Of a stretch of DNA of 64,000 nt, positions 37,787 through 46,018 are shown piece after piece (position 1 is the stretch's first letter; each line of letters begins with the position of its first letter). The position numbers and the translations under genes are program-made. Where the stretch lies: assembly GCA_965233705.1 (NCBI GenBank), contig CBDDTF010000001.1, forward strand, positions 372,001 to 436,000, in the 5' to 3' direction. This DNA comes from Algihabitans sp965233705. GTDB lineage: Bacteria > Pseudomonadota > Alphaproteobacteria > Kiloniellales > DSM-21159. The notes beneath the pieces were generated by a model. The model saw only the letters and a list, made by a program, of their open reading frames with translations. It made no database searches and was not told the origin of the DNA.

Positions 37787-37947
37787 GCGTTGCGAACCCT
37801 TCTGTTTGTTCTGCTTTCCCAATGCTTCCGCCCATCTAGGCGCAGGGCGTCACGATCCCAATGCCCACCTTGACAGGCATTGATGTGCGTCAACGAACGT
37901 GGCGGTGCGCCGCCGCCCGCCTTCTCCGCCCCGCACGGGCGCCGGGC

Positions 37948-38907
37948 TCAGGTGCCGTACTGCGGAGTCTCTTCGGCCAGCACGTGGGGGTCCTGGTGAA
38001 TGATCACCTCGGCCCCCGGGAACTCGGTCTGCAGCTCGGCCTCGACCGCCTCGGCCACCGCGTGGGCGCGATAGAGCGTCATGCCGCCGTCCATCTCCAG
38101 GTGGAGCTGGATGAAGGTCCGCGGCCCCGACATGCGGGTCTTCAGGTCGTGCACCCCCAGCACCTCGTCATGGGTGCGCACCACGGCGACGATCCGGTCG
38201 CGCTCCTCCAGCGGCAGCTCGCGGTCCATCAGCATGTCGAGCGCGTCGCGCGCGATGCGATAGGCGCTGTAGAGGATGTAGAGCGCCACGCCCAGGCCCA
38301 TCAGCGGGTCGGCCCGCAGCAGGCCGAACTGGCTGACCAGCACCAGCGCCACGATGACGGCGCCGTTCATCAGCAGGTCGGACATGTAGTGCAGGGAATC
38401 GGCCGCGATCGCGCTGGAGCCGGTGCGCTGCACCACATAGCGCTGGAACCGCGTCAGCGCGAAGGTCAGCAGGATCGACACCGCCATCACCGCGATGCCG
38501 ATGGTGCCGTGCGGCACCGCCTCGGGCTGGATCAGGCGCTGGATCGCCTCGATCGCCACCAGGATCGCCGAGCCCGTGATCAGGCCCGACTGCACCAGCG
38601 CCGCCAGCGGCTCGGCCTTGCCATGGCCGAAGCGGTGCTCCCGGTCGGCCGGCACCAGCGCCTGGCGCACGGCCAGCAGGGTGACCAGCGAGGCCGCCAC
38701 GTCGAGCAGGGAATCCACCAGGCTGGACAGCAGGCTCACGGAGTCGGTCAGCCACCAGGCGCCCAGCTTGACGACGATCAGCACCGTCGCCGTGGCGACC
38801 GAGGCATAGGTCGCCAGCTTCATCAGTCGGCCGGCGCGCCGTGCGTCCAGCCGCTGGGGCTTCTGGGGGTTGTGGGGTTTGGTGGCGTCTGCTGTGGCCG
38901 GAGCCAT
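37948..38907 (-). CDS. Cation diffusion facilitator (FieF/CzcD-type) metal exporter
   Basis: 319 residues. Six membrane helices between about residues 30 and 215, then a soluble ferredoxin-like C-terminal domain. The DxxxD pair in SLVDSLLD and the HxxxD pair in LHYMSD match the transport site of FieF (two Asp, one His, one Asp), indicating Zn2+ or Fe2+ efflux in exchange for protons. HGKAEPLAALVQS lies in the loop after helix 2. Confidence 0.93.
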   Translation of the reverse strand: MAPATADATKPHNPQKPQRLDARRAGRLMKLATYASVATATVLIVVKLGAWWLTDSVSLLSSLVDSLLDVAASLVTLLAVRQALVPADREHRFGHGKAEPLAALVQSGLITGSAILVAIEAIQRLIQPEAVPHGTIGIAVMAVSILLTFALTRFQRYVVQRTGSSAIAADSLHYMSDLLMNGAVIVALVLVSQFGLLRADPLMGLGVALYILYSAYRIARDALDMLMDRELPLEERDRIVAVVRTHDEVLGVHDLKTRMSGPRTFIQLHLEMDGGMTLYRAHAVAEAVEAELQTEFPGAEVIIHQDPHVLAEETPQYGT

Positions 38908-38949
38908 GAAGGACTCGCTTTCGAAAACCGCCGCCTTGAGGCGTGACGT

Positions 38950-39552
38950 TCAGGGATAGAGGCGCTCGGTGCGCCAGCCGGTCGGGCTGTCCGCGCTGCG
39001 ATGATAGACCAGCCGGTCGTGCAGGCGGAACGCGCCGTCCTTCCAGAATTCGATCAGGCGCGGCGTGACCCGGAACCCCGACCAGTGAGGCGGCCGCGGC
39101 ACCTTGCTCAGACCGTATTTGGCGGCATACTGCGCCACCCGCTTCTCCAGGGCGTGGCGGCTTTCCAGCGGCCGCGACTGCTGCGAGGCCCAGGCGCCGA
39201 TCTGACTCTGCTTGGCGCGACTGGCAAAGTAGGCATCCGCCTCCGCCGGGTCCACCTGCGCGACCTCGCCCTCGACGCGCACCTGGCGGCGCAGCGACTT
39301 CCAGTGGAACAAAAGTGCGACCTTGGGATGCGCCAGGATGTGCACGCCCTTGCGGCTTTCGTAGTTCGTGTAGAAGACGAAGCCGCCGCCGCTGACGTCC
39401 TTCAGCAGCACCATGCGGACGGCCGGCATGCCGTCGGGCCCGACGGTTGCAACGGCCATGGCGTTGGGATCGTTGATCTCCTGGGCCTTGGCCTCCTCGA
39501 GCCAGGCCTCAAAAAGCGCGAAGGGGTCGTCGTGAGGCTGGTCGGCGAACAT
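38950..39552 (-). CDS. pdxH: Pyridoxamine 5'-phosphate oxidase
   Basis: 200 residues, a typical length. FMN and substrate motifs: VRMVLLKDVSGGGFVFYTN, LLFHWKSLRRQVRVEG and the C-terminal FWKDGAFRLHDRL with the conserved RLYP end. It converts pyridoxamine or pyridoxine phosphate to PLP in the cytoplasm. Minus strand, 42 bp downstream of nothing coding and followed by the metal exporter gene. Confidence 0.95.
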   Translation of the reverse strand: MFADQPHDDPFALFEAWLEEAKAQEINDPNAMAVATVGPDGMPAVRMVLLKDVSGGGFVFYTNYESRKGVHILAHPKVALLFHWKSLRRQVRVEGEVAQVDPAEADAYFASRAKQSQIGAWASQQSRPLESRHALEKRVAQYAAKYGLSKVPRPPHWSGFRVTPRLIEFWKDGAFRLHDRLVYHRSADSPTGWRTERLYP

Positions 39553-39747
39553 GAAAAACTCCGCGTGGCGGGACGGCGAGGCCGGCGAGAAGTGATCCGG
39601 ATCATTGACGGGGATGCGCCCCCGGCGCGATCCGTATCACCGGCGAAAGCAACGGCTGGACCGAAGTATAGGCGGCCTGCCCGCGGCTCCAACCCTGTCG
39701 CACGGCACGGCTGGCACGTGGATAGAGCAGAACGAGAGGCAAGCTCA

Positions 39748-40227
39748 ATGATGCGCAAATTCGCAATCGTGACCCTGGCGGCCCTGTCCCTGGGCCTGGC
39801 CGGCTGCAGTGACACCAACGGTCCGGGCACCAAGCAGGTCGTCGGCGCCCTGGGCGGCGCGGCCCTCGGCGGCTTCGTGGGCTCGCAGATCGGCGGCGGC
39901 ACCGGCCGCCTCATCGCCACGGCTGCGGGCACCGCGATCGGCGCCTTCGTCGGCTCCGAGATCGGCCGCAGCATGGACGAGGTCGACCGCATGAAGGCGT
40001 CGCGCGCGCAGCAGCAGGCGACCAGCGCGCCGATCGGCCAGACCATCACCTGGAACAACCCCGACAGCGGAAACCAGGGCTCCTACACCCCGACCAACGA
40101 CGGCTACACCCAGAATGGCCGCTACTGCCGCCAGTTCCGCGAGACCATCACGGTCGACGGCCAGACCGAGACCGGCACCGGCGTCGCCTGCCGCCGGGCC
40201 GACGGCACCTGGGAAATCATGAGCTGA
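39748..40227 (+). CDS. Glycine-zipper lipoprotein, 17-kDa surface antigen-like
   Basis: 159 residues with a lipoprotein signal: the lipobox LAGC ends at Cys20. Residues ~33-74 form a glycine-zipper membrane segment (GALGGAALGGFVGSQIGG). The C-terminal part has a short soluble domain with WNNPDSGNQGSYTP and YCRQFRETITVDGQ, as in rickettsial 17-kDa antigen-like proteins common in alphaproteobacteria. Probably outer-membrane attached. A strong terminator follows. Confidence 0.9.
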   Translation: MMRKFAIVTLAALSLGLAGCSDTNGPGTKQVVGALGGAALGGFVGSQIGGGTGRLIATAAGTAIGAFVGSEIGRSMDEVDRMKASRAQQQATSAPIGQTITWNNPDSGNQGSYTPTNDGYTQNGRYCRQFRETITVDGQTETGTGVACRRADGTWEIMS

Positions 40228-40266
40228 GCCGGGCCGACGGCGACCGCCGCCGGAAGCGGCTGGAAG

Positions 40267-40297
40267 GGGCGTCGTCCCGCGCGGACGGCGCCCTTTT
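40267..40297 (+). terminator. Rho-independent terminator after the glycine-zipper lipoprotein gene
   Basis: Stem 40267-40277 with 40283-40293 (11 bp with one G-T pair), loop CGCGC, then TTTT at 40294-40297; AA upstream pairs with part of the T-run. It starts 40 bp after the stop codon. The clearest intrinsic terminator in the window. Confidence 0.82.
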
Positions 40298-40382
40298 CGC
40301 GTCTGCTCTCTTGCGTCGCGGCCTTGCGCTACCCACTAAATAGGCCCCGAACGGTCTGATCTGAGGGGAAGACTCGCTGCCG

Positions 40383-41324
40383 ATGCGCGACCCTTACGAG
40401 GTGCTTGGCGTCACCCGCAGCGCCAGCCAGGACGAAATCAAGACGGCTTATCGCAAGCTGGCCAAGGAGCTGCATCCGGACCTCAATCCGGGCAACGCCC
40501 AGGTCGAGCAGCGCTTCAAGGAGGTCTCCCAGGCCTACGGCATCCTGGGCGACGCCGACAAGCGCAAGCGCTTCGACGCCGGCGAGATCGACGCCAGCGG
40601 CCAGGAGACGCCGCAGCGCGGCTACTACCGCAGCTACGCCGAGGCCGGCGGCGGCGGCGCCGGCGGCAAGTACAGCCGCTTCGCCTTCGACGAGGACTTT
40701 GCCGCCGACGACATCTTCGCCGACCTGTTCGGCGGCGCCTTCCGCCGCGGCGAGTCGGGCGGCCCGCGCAGCCGCAGCCGCCAGCGCGGCGCCGACGTCC
40801 ACTACCGCGTCCAGGTCGGCTTTCTGGAGGCCGCCACCGGGGTGCGCAAGCGCGTCCAGCTCTCCGACGGCAAGACGCTGGAGGTCAGCGTGCCCGAGGG
40901 CATGGAGGACGGCCAGACCCTGCGCCTGAAGGGCAAGGGGCGCCCCGGGCTCTACGGCGGTCCGGACGGCGATGCCTACCTGGAGGTCCACATCGACCCC
41001 CACCCCTTCTTCACCCGCAAGGACAACGACGTCCACCTGGAGCTGCCGGTGACCCTGGCCGAGGCGCTGCAGGGCGCGCAGGTCCAGGTCCCCACGGTGC
41101 ACGGCAAGGTCGCCATGAAGGTCCCGGCCGGCGCCAACAGCGGCACCGCCCTGCGCCTCAAGGGCAAGGGCATCAAGGACCGCAAGTCCGGCCTCTACGG
41201 CGACCAGTACGTCAAGCTGAAGGTCGTGCTGCCCGACCAGCCCGACCAGGAGCTGGTGGATTTCGTCGCCAAGTGGTCGCAAGCCCACCCCTACGACCCG
41301 CGCCGCAAGGCTGGGCTGGACTGA
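40383..41324 (+). CDS. DnaJ family co-chaperone (CbpA-like, no zinc finger)
   Basis: 313 residues. The J domain occupies residues 1-~65, with HPD in LHPDLNPGN; then a Gly/Phe-rich linker (AEAGGGGAGGKYSRF; IFADLFGGAF) and two C-terminal beta domains ending in PVTLAEALQGAQVQVPT. The CxxCxGxG zinc-finger repeats of DnaJ are absent, as in CbpA. It delivers substrates to DnaK. The next gene encodes a CbpM-like modulator. Confidence 0.93.
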   Translation: MRDPYEVLGVTRSASQDEIKTAYRKLAKELHPDLNPGNAQVEQRFKEVSQAYGILGDADKRKRFDAGEIDASGQETPQRGYYRSYAEAGGGGAGGKYSRFAFDEDFAADDIFADLFGGAFRRGESGGPRSRSRQRGADVHYRVQVGFLEAATGVRKRVQLSDGKTLEVSVPEGMEDGQTLRLKGKGRPGLYGGPDGDAYLEVHIDPHPFFTRKDNDVHLELPVTLAEALQGAQVQVPTVHGKVAMKVPAGANSGTALRLKGKGIKDRKSGLYGDQYVKLKVVLPDQPDQELVDFVAKWSQAHPYDPRRKAGLD

Positions 41325-41383
41325 CCGCCGCGCCCGAGACCGCCCCAGTTCGAGACTGCCGCCCGCCGCCAGGGAGTTGCCCC

Positions 41384-41728
41384 ATGCTGCTGACGCTCGA
41401 AGAGGTGATCACCCGCATCGACGCCGAGGGGCTGACGGTCAGCCGCGAGCAGCTCGTCTACTTCGCCGAGCAGCAGTGGGTGCGCGCCCAGGAGGACCAG
41501 GGCGCCTGGTACTTCGACGAGCAGGACGCCGCGCGTGCCCGCCTGATCTGCGAGCTGCGCGAGGACATGGCGATCAACGACGAGGCGGTGCCGCTGGTCC
41601 TGCGCCTGCTCGACCAGGTCTACGCCCTGCGCGGGCTGCTGGGCGAGGTGCGACACGCCCTGCGCGCCCTGCCCGCCGAAGAGCGCGCCGAGATCGAGGA
41701 GAAACTGCGGCACGCGCTGGAGGGGTGA
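41384..41728 (+). CDS. CbpM-like chaperone modulator
   Basis: 114 residues from an ATG with AGGGAG upstream. The N-terminal half resembles a MerR-type recognition region (LTLEEVITRIDAEGLTVSRE; QWVRAQED), the second half is a charged helix ending EERAEIEEKLRHALEG. CbpM proteins bind the J domain of CbpA and block its activity. Position 59 bp after the DnaJ-like gene supports this reading. Confidence 0.85.
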   Translation: MLLTLEEVITRIDAEGLTVSREQLVYFAEQQWVRAQEDQGAWYFDEQDAARARLICELREDMAINDEAVPLVLRLLDQVYALRGLLGEVRHALRALPAEERAEIEEKLRHALEG

Positions 41729-41771
41729 CCCCCGCCCCGGCGCCCCGCGGAACGCCCGCTCGGCCGTGCGC

Positions 41772-43127
41772 CTAGCCGCGCACGCGATCGCGGAGCGCCG
41801 CCGCCGGCGTGCCCGCGGGCTCCGGGCGCTCCGCCGGCCCGTCTGCGCGCGTCTCCAGCAGCTCGGCCAGCGGCGTGCGCGCCAGTTCGCCGCTCAGCGC
41901 GGCATAGCGCTCGGCCGCCGCGCCGGCGGCGCCCGGCCAGCGGCGCTGCGGCGCGGGCGCGACCTCCAGCGCCTCCAGCAACTCGGCGAAGTTCAGGTGG
42001 CGCAGGTCGCGCGCCAGCAGCACGCGGCCGCGGTTGGCGCGCTCGACGATGCGCGCGCGTTTGAGCCGAGAGACCAGCAGGTCGACCTCCGTCGGCGTCG
42101 CCGGCAGGCCGCGGTGCAGCCCCGCCTGCGTCACGCGCCGCCCGTCCTCGGCCGCCGCCTGCAGGCGCTCCAGCACGGCCAGGCCGAGGGCCAGCTTCTC
42201 GCCGGGCCGCGACAGCGTGGCGCCGCGCGCCGCTGCGTAGCGCCACTCCGGCAGGCCGGCCGCCGCCTCCGCCCCCAGCAGCACGACGCTCCAGGCGAGG
42301 TAGAGCCAGAGCAGGAAGACCGGCAGCGCGGCGAGCGCGCCGTAGAGCGCCTCGTAGGCGCGGAAGTGGGCGATGTAGAGCCCGAAGACGTACTTCAGCA
42401 GCTCCAGCAGCAGGGCGGCGACCAGGCCGCCGGCCAGGGCGTGCGCCCAGGCCACCGGCCGGTGCGGCACCACCAGGTAGATCAGCGCGAAGCCGAGCGC
42501 GGCCAGAGCGATCGCGGCGAGCCGCGAGGCGATCACCGCGCCGCCGGCAAACTCGCCGAAGCCGCCGAGCTGCGCCAAGGCGAAGACGTAGGAGGAGAGC
42601 GAGAGCGAGGCGCCGATCAGCAGCGGCCCCAGGGTCAGCATCGCCCAGTAGACCAGGAAGCGCAGCGCCGCCGAGCGCGGCTCCGCCTCGCGGAAGATCT
42701 TGCTGAGCACCGCGTCGATGTTGTTGAGCAGCAGCAGCGCGGTCACCGCCAGGCCGACGACGCCCGGCGCCGTCAACTCCGAGGCGTTGCGCAGGAAGGC
42801 GTCGTAGTGGCTGCCGATGTCGACCTGCCCGCCCGGCGGAAAGAGGGCGTAGACGGCCTGGCGGAGCTGCTCGCGCGCCTCGTCGAAGGCGGGAAAGGCG
42901 GCCAGGATCGCCAGGGCGATGGCGATCATCGGGACCAGCGCCAGCAAGGAGGTGTAGCTGAGCCCGGCGGCCAGACGCAGGCCGTCGTCGTCGAGAAAGC
43001 GCAGCACCACATAGCGCGAGAAGCGCCAGCCGAGTCGCGCGGCAACGCCGACGGGGGCGCCGATCCTGCGGGGGAGCCGTGCGGCCGGGGCGGACGACGG
43101 CGCGGGGGAGGTCTTTCGGTCTGCCAT
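41772..43127 (-). CDS. YihY/virulence factor BrkB family membrane protein
   Basis: 451 residues. Six or so membrane helices between about 30 and 300 (LSYTSLLALVPMIAIALAIL; LPVFLLWLYLAWSVVLLGAE), followed by a ~150-residue soluble C-terminal part with a winged-helix-like look. The family was once called RNase BN but is a membrane protein of unsettled function. The ATG at 43125-43127 is used; MLRAS at 43142 would add five residues. Convergent with the CbpM-like gene. Confidence 0.88.
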   Translation of the reverse strand: MADRKTSPAPSSAPAARLPRRIGAPVGVAARLGWRFSRYVVLRFLDDDGLRLAAGLSYTSLLALVPMIAIALAILAAFPAFDEAREQLRQAVYALFPPGGQVDIGSHYDAFLRNASELTAPGVVGLAVTALLLLNNIDAVLSKIFREAEPRSAALRFLVYWAMLTLGPLLIGASLSLSSYVFALAQLGGFGEFAGGAVIASRLAAIALAALGFALIYLVVPHRPVAWAHALAGGLVAALLLELLKYVFGLYIAHFRAYEALYGALAALPVFLLWLYLAWSVVLLGAEAAAGLPEWRYAAARGATLSRPGEKLALGLAVLERLQAAAEDGRRVTQAGLHRGLPATPTEVDLLVSRLKRARIVERANRGRVLLARDLRHLNFAELLEALEVAPAPQRRWPGAAGAAAERYAALSGELARTPLAELLETRADGPAERPEPAGTPAAALRDRVRG

Positions 43128-43276
43128 GCTGGCACGCAGCATAGCGCAGGCAGCGCCCCGCCCGCGCCCCCCCGGTCGTCGTCGCCTCCGGTCGTCGTCG
43201 CGCCCCCGATCATCGCGCACGCCACCAGCCCGTACGTCGGTCAGCGCGCGGGCCGGTACGCCTCCTCGGGCTGCCA

Positions 43277-43328
43277 CTCGGGCGTTCGACTCGGGCGTTC
43301 GACTCGGGCGCGCGACTCGGGCGCGCGA
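43277..43328. repeat. Tandem repeat of 13 bp, 4 copies
   Basis: Two copies of CTCGGGCGTTCGA followed by two of CTCGGGCGCGCGA. It lies 42 bp upstream of the fabI promoter candidate. Confidence 0.9.
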
Positions 43329-43369
43329 CTCGCCTCCGGCCCGGAGCGAATCCCCCGGGTCCGCCGTCT

Positions 43370-43397
43370 TTGACCTGTTGGTGCCATGGTGTAGGAT
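43370..43397 (+). promoter_or_regulatory. Candidate promoter of fabI
   Basis: TTGACC at 43370-43375 and TAGGAT at 43392-43397, 16 bp apart, about 115 bp before the fabI ATG. The match to the sigma-70 type consensus is fair; the spacing is one short of the ideal. Confidence 0.45.
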
Positions 43398-43512
43398 GCG
43401 CCGCCGCCGCGCCGCAGTGGAACTCAGTTTCCGCCGCCGGCGGTCCTTTCATTCCTCGCCGGCGCGGCACACGCGCCGGTTTCGTCATCGGGCCTCGGGT
43501 ATCGGAAAGAGC

Positions 43513-44352
43513 ATGTCGGATTCGCCTGCGTTGATGAGCGGCAAGCGCGGCCTCATCATGGGAGTCGCCAACGATCGGTCGATCGCCTGGGGCATCGCCC
43601 AGGCCGTGCGCGCTCAGGGCGCAGAGCTGGCCTTCACCTACCAGGGCGACGCGCTGGAAAAGCGCGTGCGCCCGCTGGCCGAGAGCGTCGGCAGCGACAT
43701 CCTGCTGCCCTGTGACGTCGGCGACGACGACTCGATCGACCGCACCTTCGCCGCGCTGGGCGAGCATTGGAACCAGCTCGACTTCCTGGTCCATGCCATC
43801 GCCTACGCCGACAAGGACCAGCTCAAGGGCAAGTACCTGGCCACCAGCCGCGACAACTTCGTGAAGTCGCTGGACATCTCCTGCTACTCCTTCACCGCCG
43901 TGGCGCAGCGCGCCGCGCCGATGATGCGCGAGGGCGGCAGCCTGCTGACCCTCAGCTACTACGGCGCCGAGCGGGTGATGCCGCACTACAACGTGATGGG
44001 CGTGGCCAAGGCGGCGCTGGAGGCCTCGGTGCGCTATCTGGCCGCCGACCTGGGCGAGGAGGACATCCGCGTCAACGCCATCTCGGCCGGACCGATCCGC
44101 ACCCTGGCCGCCTCGGGCATTGGCGACTTCCGCTATATCCTGAAGTGGAACGAGTACAACTCGCCGCTGCGCCGCAACGTGACCCAGGAGCAGGTCGGCG
44201 GCGCCGCCCTCTACCTGCTGTCCGGGCTGTCCGGCGGCGTCACCGGCGAGGTGCACCACGTGGATTCCGGCTACCACACCGTAGGCATGATGGCGGTGGA
44301 CGCCGCGCCGCAGATTCGCGAGCTGCTCGAAGGCTTCAAGAGCCAGGGCTGA
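43513..44352 (+). CDS. fabI: Enoyl-[acyl-carrier-protein] reductase (NADH)
   Basis: 279 residues. Cofactor region LIMGVANDRSIAWGIAQ, then AYADKDQLKG and the catalytic Tyr-x6-Lys in YNVMGVAK, characteristic of FabI rather than generic SDRs. It reduces enoyl-ACP in the last step of fatty acid elongation; the triclosan-target class. It is followed by aroC 28 bp later. Confidence 0.95.
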   Translation: MSDSPALMSGKRGLIMGVANDRSIAWGIAQAVRAQGAELAFTYQGDALEKRVRPLAESVGSDILLPCDVGDDDSIDRTFAALGEHWNQLDFLVHAIAYADKDQLKGKYLATSRDNFVKSLDISCYSFTAVAQRAAPMMREGGSLLTLSYYGAERVMPHYNVMGVAKAALEASVRYLAADLGEEDIRVNAISAGPIRTLAASGIGDFRYILKWNEYNSPLRRNVTQEQVGGAALYLLSGLSGGVTGEVHHVDSGYHTVGMMAVDAAPQIRELLEGFKSQG

Positions 44353-44380
44353 CACGCCAGACCAGAGGGGTCGTCGCGAG

Positions 44381-45463
44381 GTGGCAGGCAACGCCTTCGG
44401 CCAGAACTTTCGCATCGTCACCTGGGGCGAGAGTCACGGGCCCGCGATCGGCTGTGTGATCGACGGGGTGCCGCCGCGCATCCCCCTGAGCGAGACCGAC
44501 CTGCAGCCCTACCTGGACCGGCGCAAGCCCGGCCAGTCGCGCTACACCACCCAGCGGCGCGAAGACGACGTGGTGCGCATCCTCTCCGGCGTCTTCGAGG
44601 GGCAGACCACCGGCACGCCGATCGCCCTGCAGATCGACAACGCCGACCAGCGCTCCAAGGACTACGGCGAGATCGCCGACAGCTTCCGCCCCGGCCACGC
44701 CGACTACACCTACTGGGCCAAGTACGGCATCCGCGACCATCGCGGCGGCGGGCGCTCCAGCGCGCGCGAGACGGCGATGCGGGTCGCCGCGGGCGCCGTG
44801 GCGCGCAAGCTGCTGGCGCACCTGCTGGGCGCCCTGCCGATCCGCGCCGCGCTGATCGAGATGGGCGGCGACGCCATCGATCGCGCGGCCTGGGACTGGG
44901 GGCAAGTCGACGCCAACCCCTTCTTCTGCCCCGACGCCGCGGCGGCCGAACGCTGGGCGGCGCGGCTCGACGCCGCGCGCAAGGCCGGCTCCTCCCTCGG
45001 CGCCGTGGTCGAGGTGGTGGCCGAGGGCGTGCCGGTCGGCCTGGGCGAGCCGGTCTACGACAAGGTCGACGCCGACCTGGCCAAGGCGATGATGTCGATC
45101 AACGCGGTCAAGGGCGTGGAGATCGGCGACGGCTTCGACGCCGCCCGCCTGTCGGGCGAGGACAACGCCGACGAGATGCGCATGCGCGACGGCGAGGTCG
45201 CCTTCCTGTCCAACCGCGCCGGCGGCGTGCTCGGCGGGCTGACCACGGGCCAGCCGCTGGTGGCGCGCTTCGCCGTCAAGCCGACCAGCTCGATCCTCAC
45301 CCCGCGCCGCACCGTCGACCGCTTCGGCCAGGAGACCGAGATCGTCACCAAGGGGCGGCACGACCCCTGCGTGGGGATCCGCGCCGTGCCGGTGGGCGAG
45401 GCCATGATGGCGCTTGTGCTGGCCGACCATCTGCTGCGCCACCGGGCCCAGATCGGCCTTTGA
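44381..45463 (+). CDS. aroC: Chorismate synthase
   Basis: 360 residues from a GTG. FMN and substrate motifs: WGESHGPAIG, QSRYTTQRREDD, RDHRGGGRSSARET and RHDPCVGIRAVPV, all diagnostic. It makes chorismate from EPSP, the last shikimate step. The usual alphaproteobacterial fabI-aroC arrangement is kept. Confidence 0.96.
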   Translation: MAGNAFGQNFRIVTWGESHGPAIGCVIDGVPPRIPLSETDLQPYLDRRKPGQSRYTTQRREDDVVRILSGVFEGQTTGTPIALQIDNADQRSKDYGEIADSFRPGHADYTYWAKYGIRDHRGGGRSSARETAMRVAAGAVARKLLAHLLGALPIRAALIEMGGDAIDRAAWDWGQVDANPFFCPDAAAAERWAARLDAARKAGSSLGAVVEVVAEGVPVGLGEPVYDKVDADLAKAMMSINAVKGVEIGDGFDAARLSGEDNADEMRMRDGEVAFLSNRAGGVLGGLTTGQPLVARFAVKPTSSILTPRRTVDRFGQETEIVTKGRHDPCVGIRAVPVGEAMMALVLADHLLRHRAQIGL

Positions 45464-45481
45464 CGCCGGCATGGCGGGGGC

Positions 45482-45535
45482 GCGGGCAAGACGGGTAACG
45501 CGGGCATGACGGGGAATGCGGGCATGACGGGCGCC
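45482..45535 (+). repeat. Tandem repeat of 18 bp, 3 copies, spanning the GNAT start
   Basis: Copies at 45482-45499, 45500-45517 and 45518-45535 share GCGGGCA.GACGGG. Copies 2 and 3 each contain an in-frame ATG (45506 and 45524), so the repeat duplicates the start codon. Confidence 0.9.
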
Positions 45536-46018
45536 GGGACCGAGATCCGCCGCGCCGGCCCTGCCGACTGCGGCCGGCTGGCCGCCCTGCTGCTCGAGGC
45601 CTTCGCCTTCTACGGCGACCCCCAGCCGCTGCCGGCCACGGAGATGACCGAACGCCTGCGCCGGCGGATCGACTGCGAGCCGGGCTTCGAGGCGCTGCTG
45701 GCCGAGGGCGACGGCGTGCCCCTGGGCTTTGCCATCTACGCCCCGGTGTTCTGGACCACCGATTGCGAGTTGGCGCTGTTCCTGAAGGAGATCTACGTTA
45801 CCGAGGCGGCGCGCGGCAGCGGCCTGGGCCGCGCGATGATGGCGGAGATGGCGCGCATCGCGGCCGAGCGCGGCTGGACCCGCGTGGTCTGGACGGTCGA
45901 CCGCTTCAACCGCCGGGCCGTGCGCTTCTACAAGTCGCTGCCGGGCCTGCGCGTGCTGGACAAGAACGTCTTCCTGATCACCGGCGAGAGCTTGAGGCGT
46001 CTGGCCGACGAGGGCTAG
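45506..46018 (+). CDS. GNAT family N-acetyltransferase
   Basis: 170 residues from the first ATG (or 164 from the repeated one at 45524). The acetyl-CoA motif lies in LKEIYVTEAARGSGLGRAM, with EIYV forming strand 4 and RGSGLGRAM the pyrophosphate loop; then RFYKSLPGLRVLDKN. The target amine is unknown. Its last 41 bp overlap the 3' end of the convergent DMT gene. Confidence 0.9.
   Translation: MTGNAGMTGAGTEIRRAGPADCGRLAALLLEAFAFYGDPQPLPATEMTERLRRRIDCEPGFEALLAEGDGVPLGFAIYAPVFWTTDCELALFLKEIYVTEAARGSGLGRAMMAEMARIAAERGWTRVVWTVDRFNRRAVRFYKSLPGLRVLDKNVFLITGESLRRLADEG

Larger units (their letters stand above)
43128..43512. other. 385-bp divergent intergenic region between the BrkB gene and fabI
   Basis: Contains a 4-copy 13-bp repeat (43277-43328) and a fabI promoter candidate (43370-43397). 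The plus-strand frame that stays open here is Arg/Pro/Ser-rich and not credible as protein. Confidence 0.65.
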
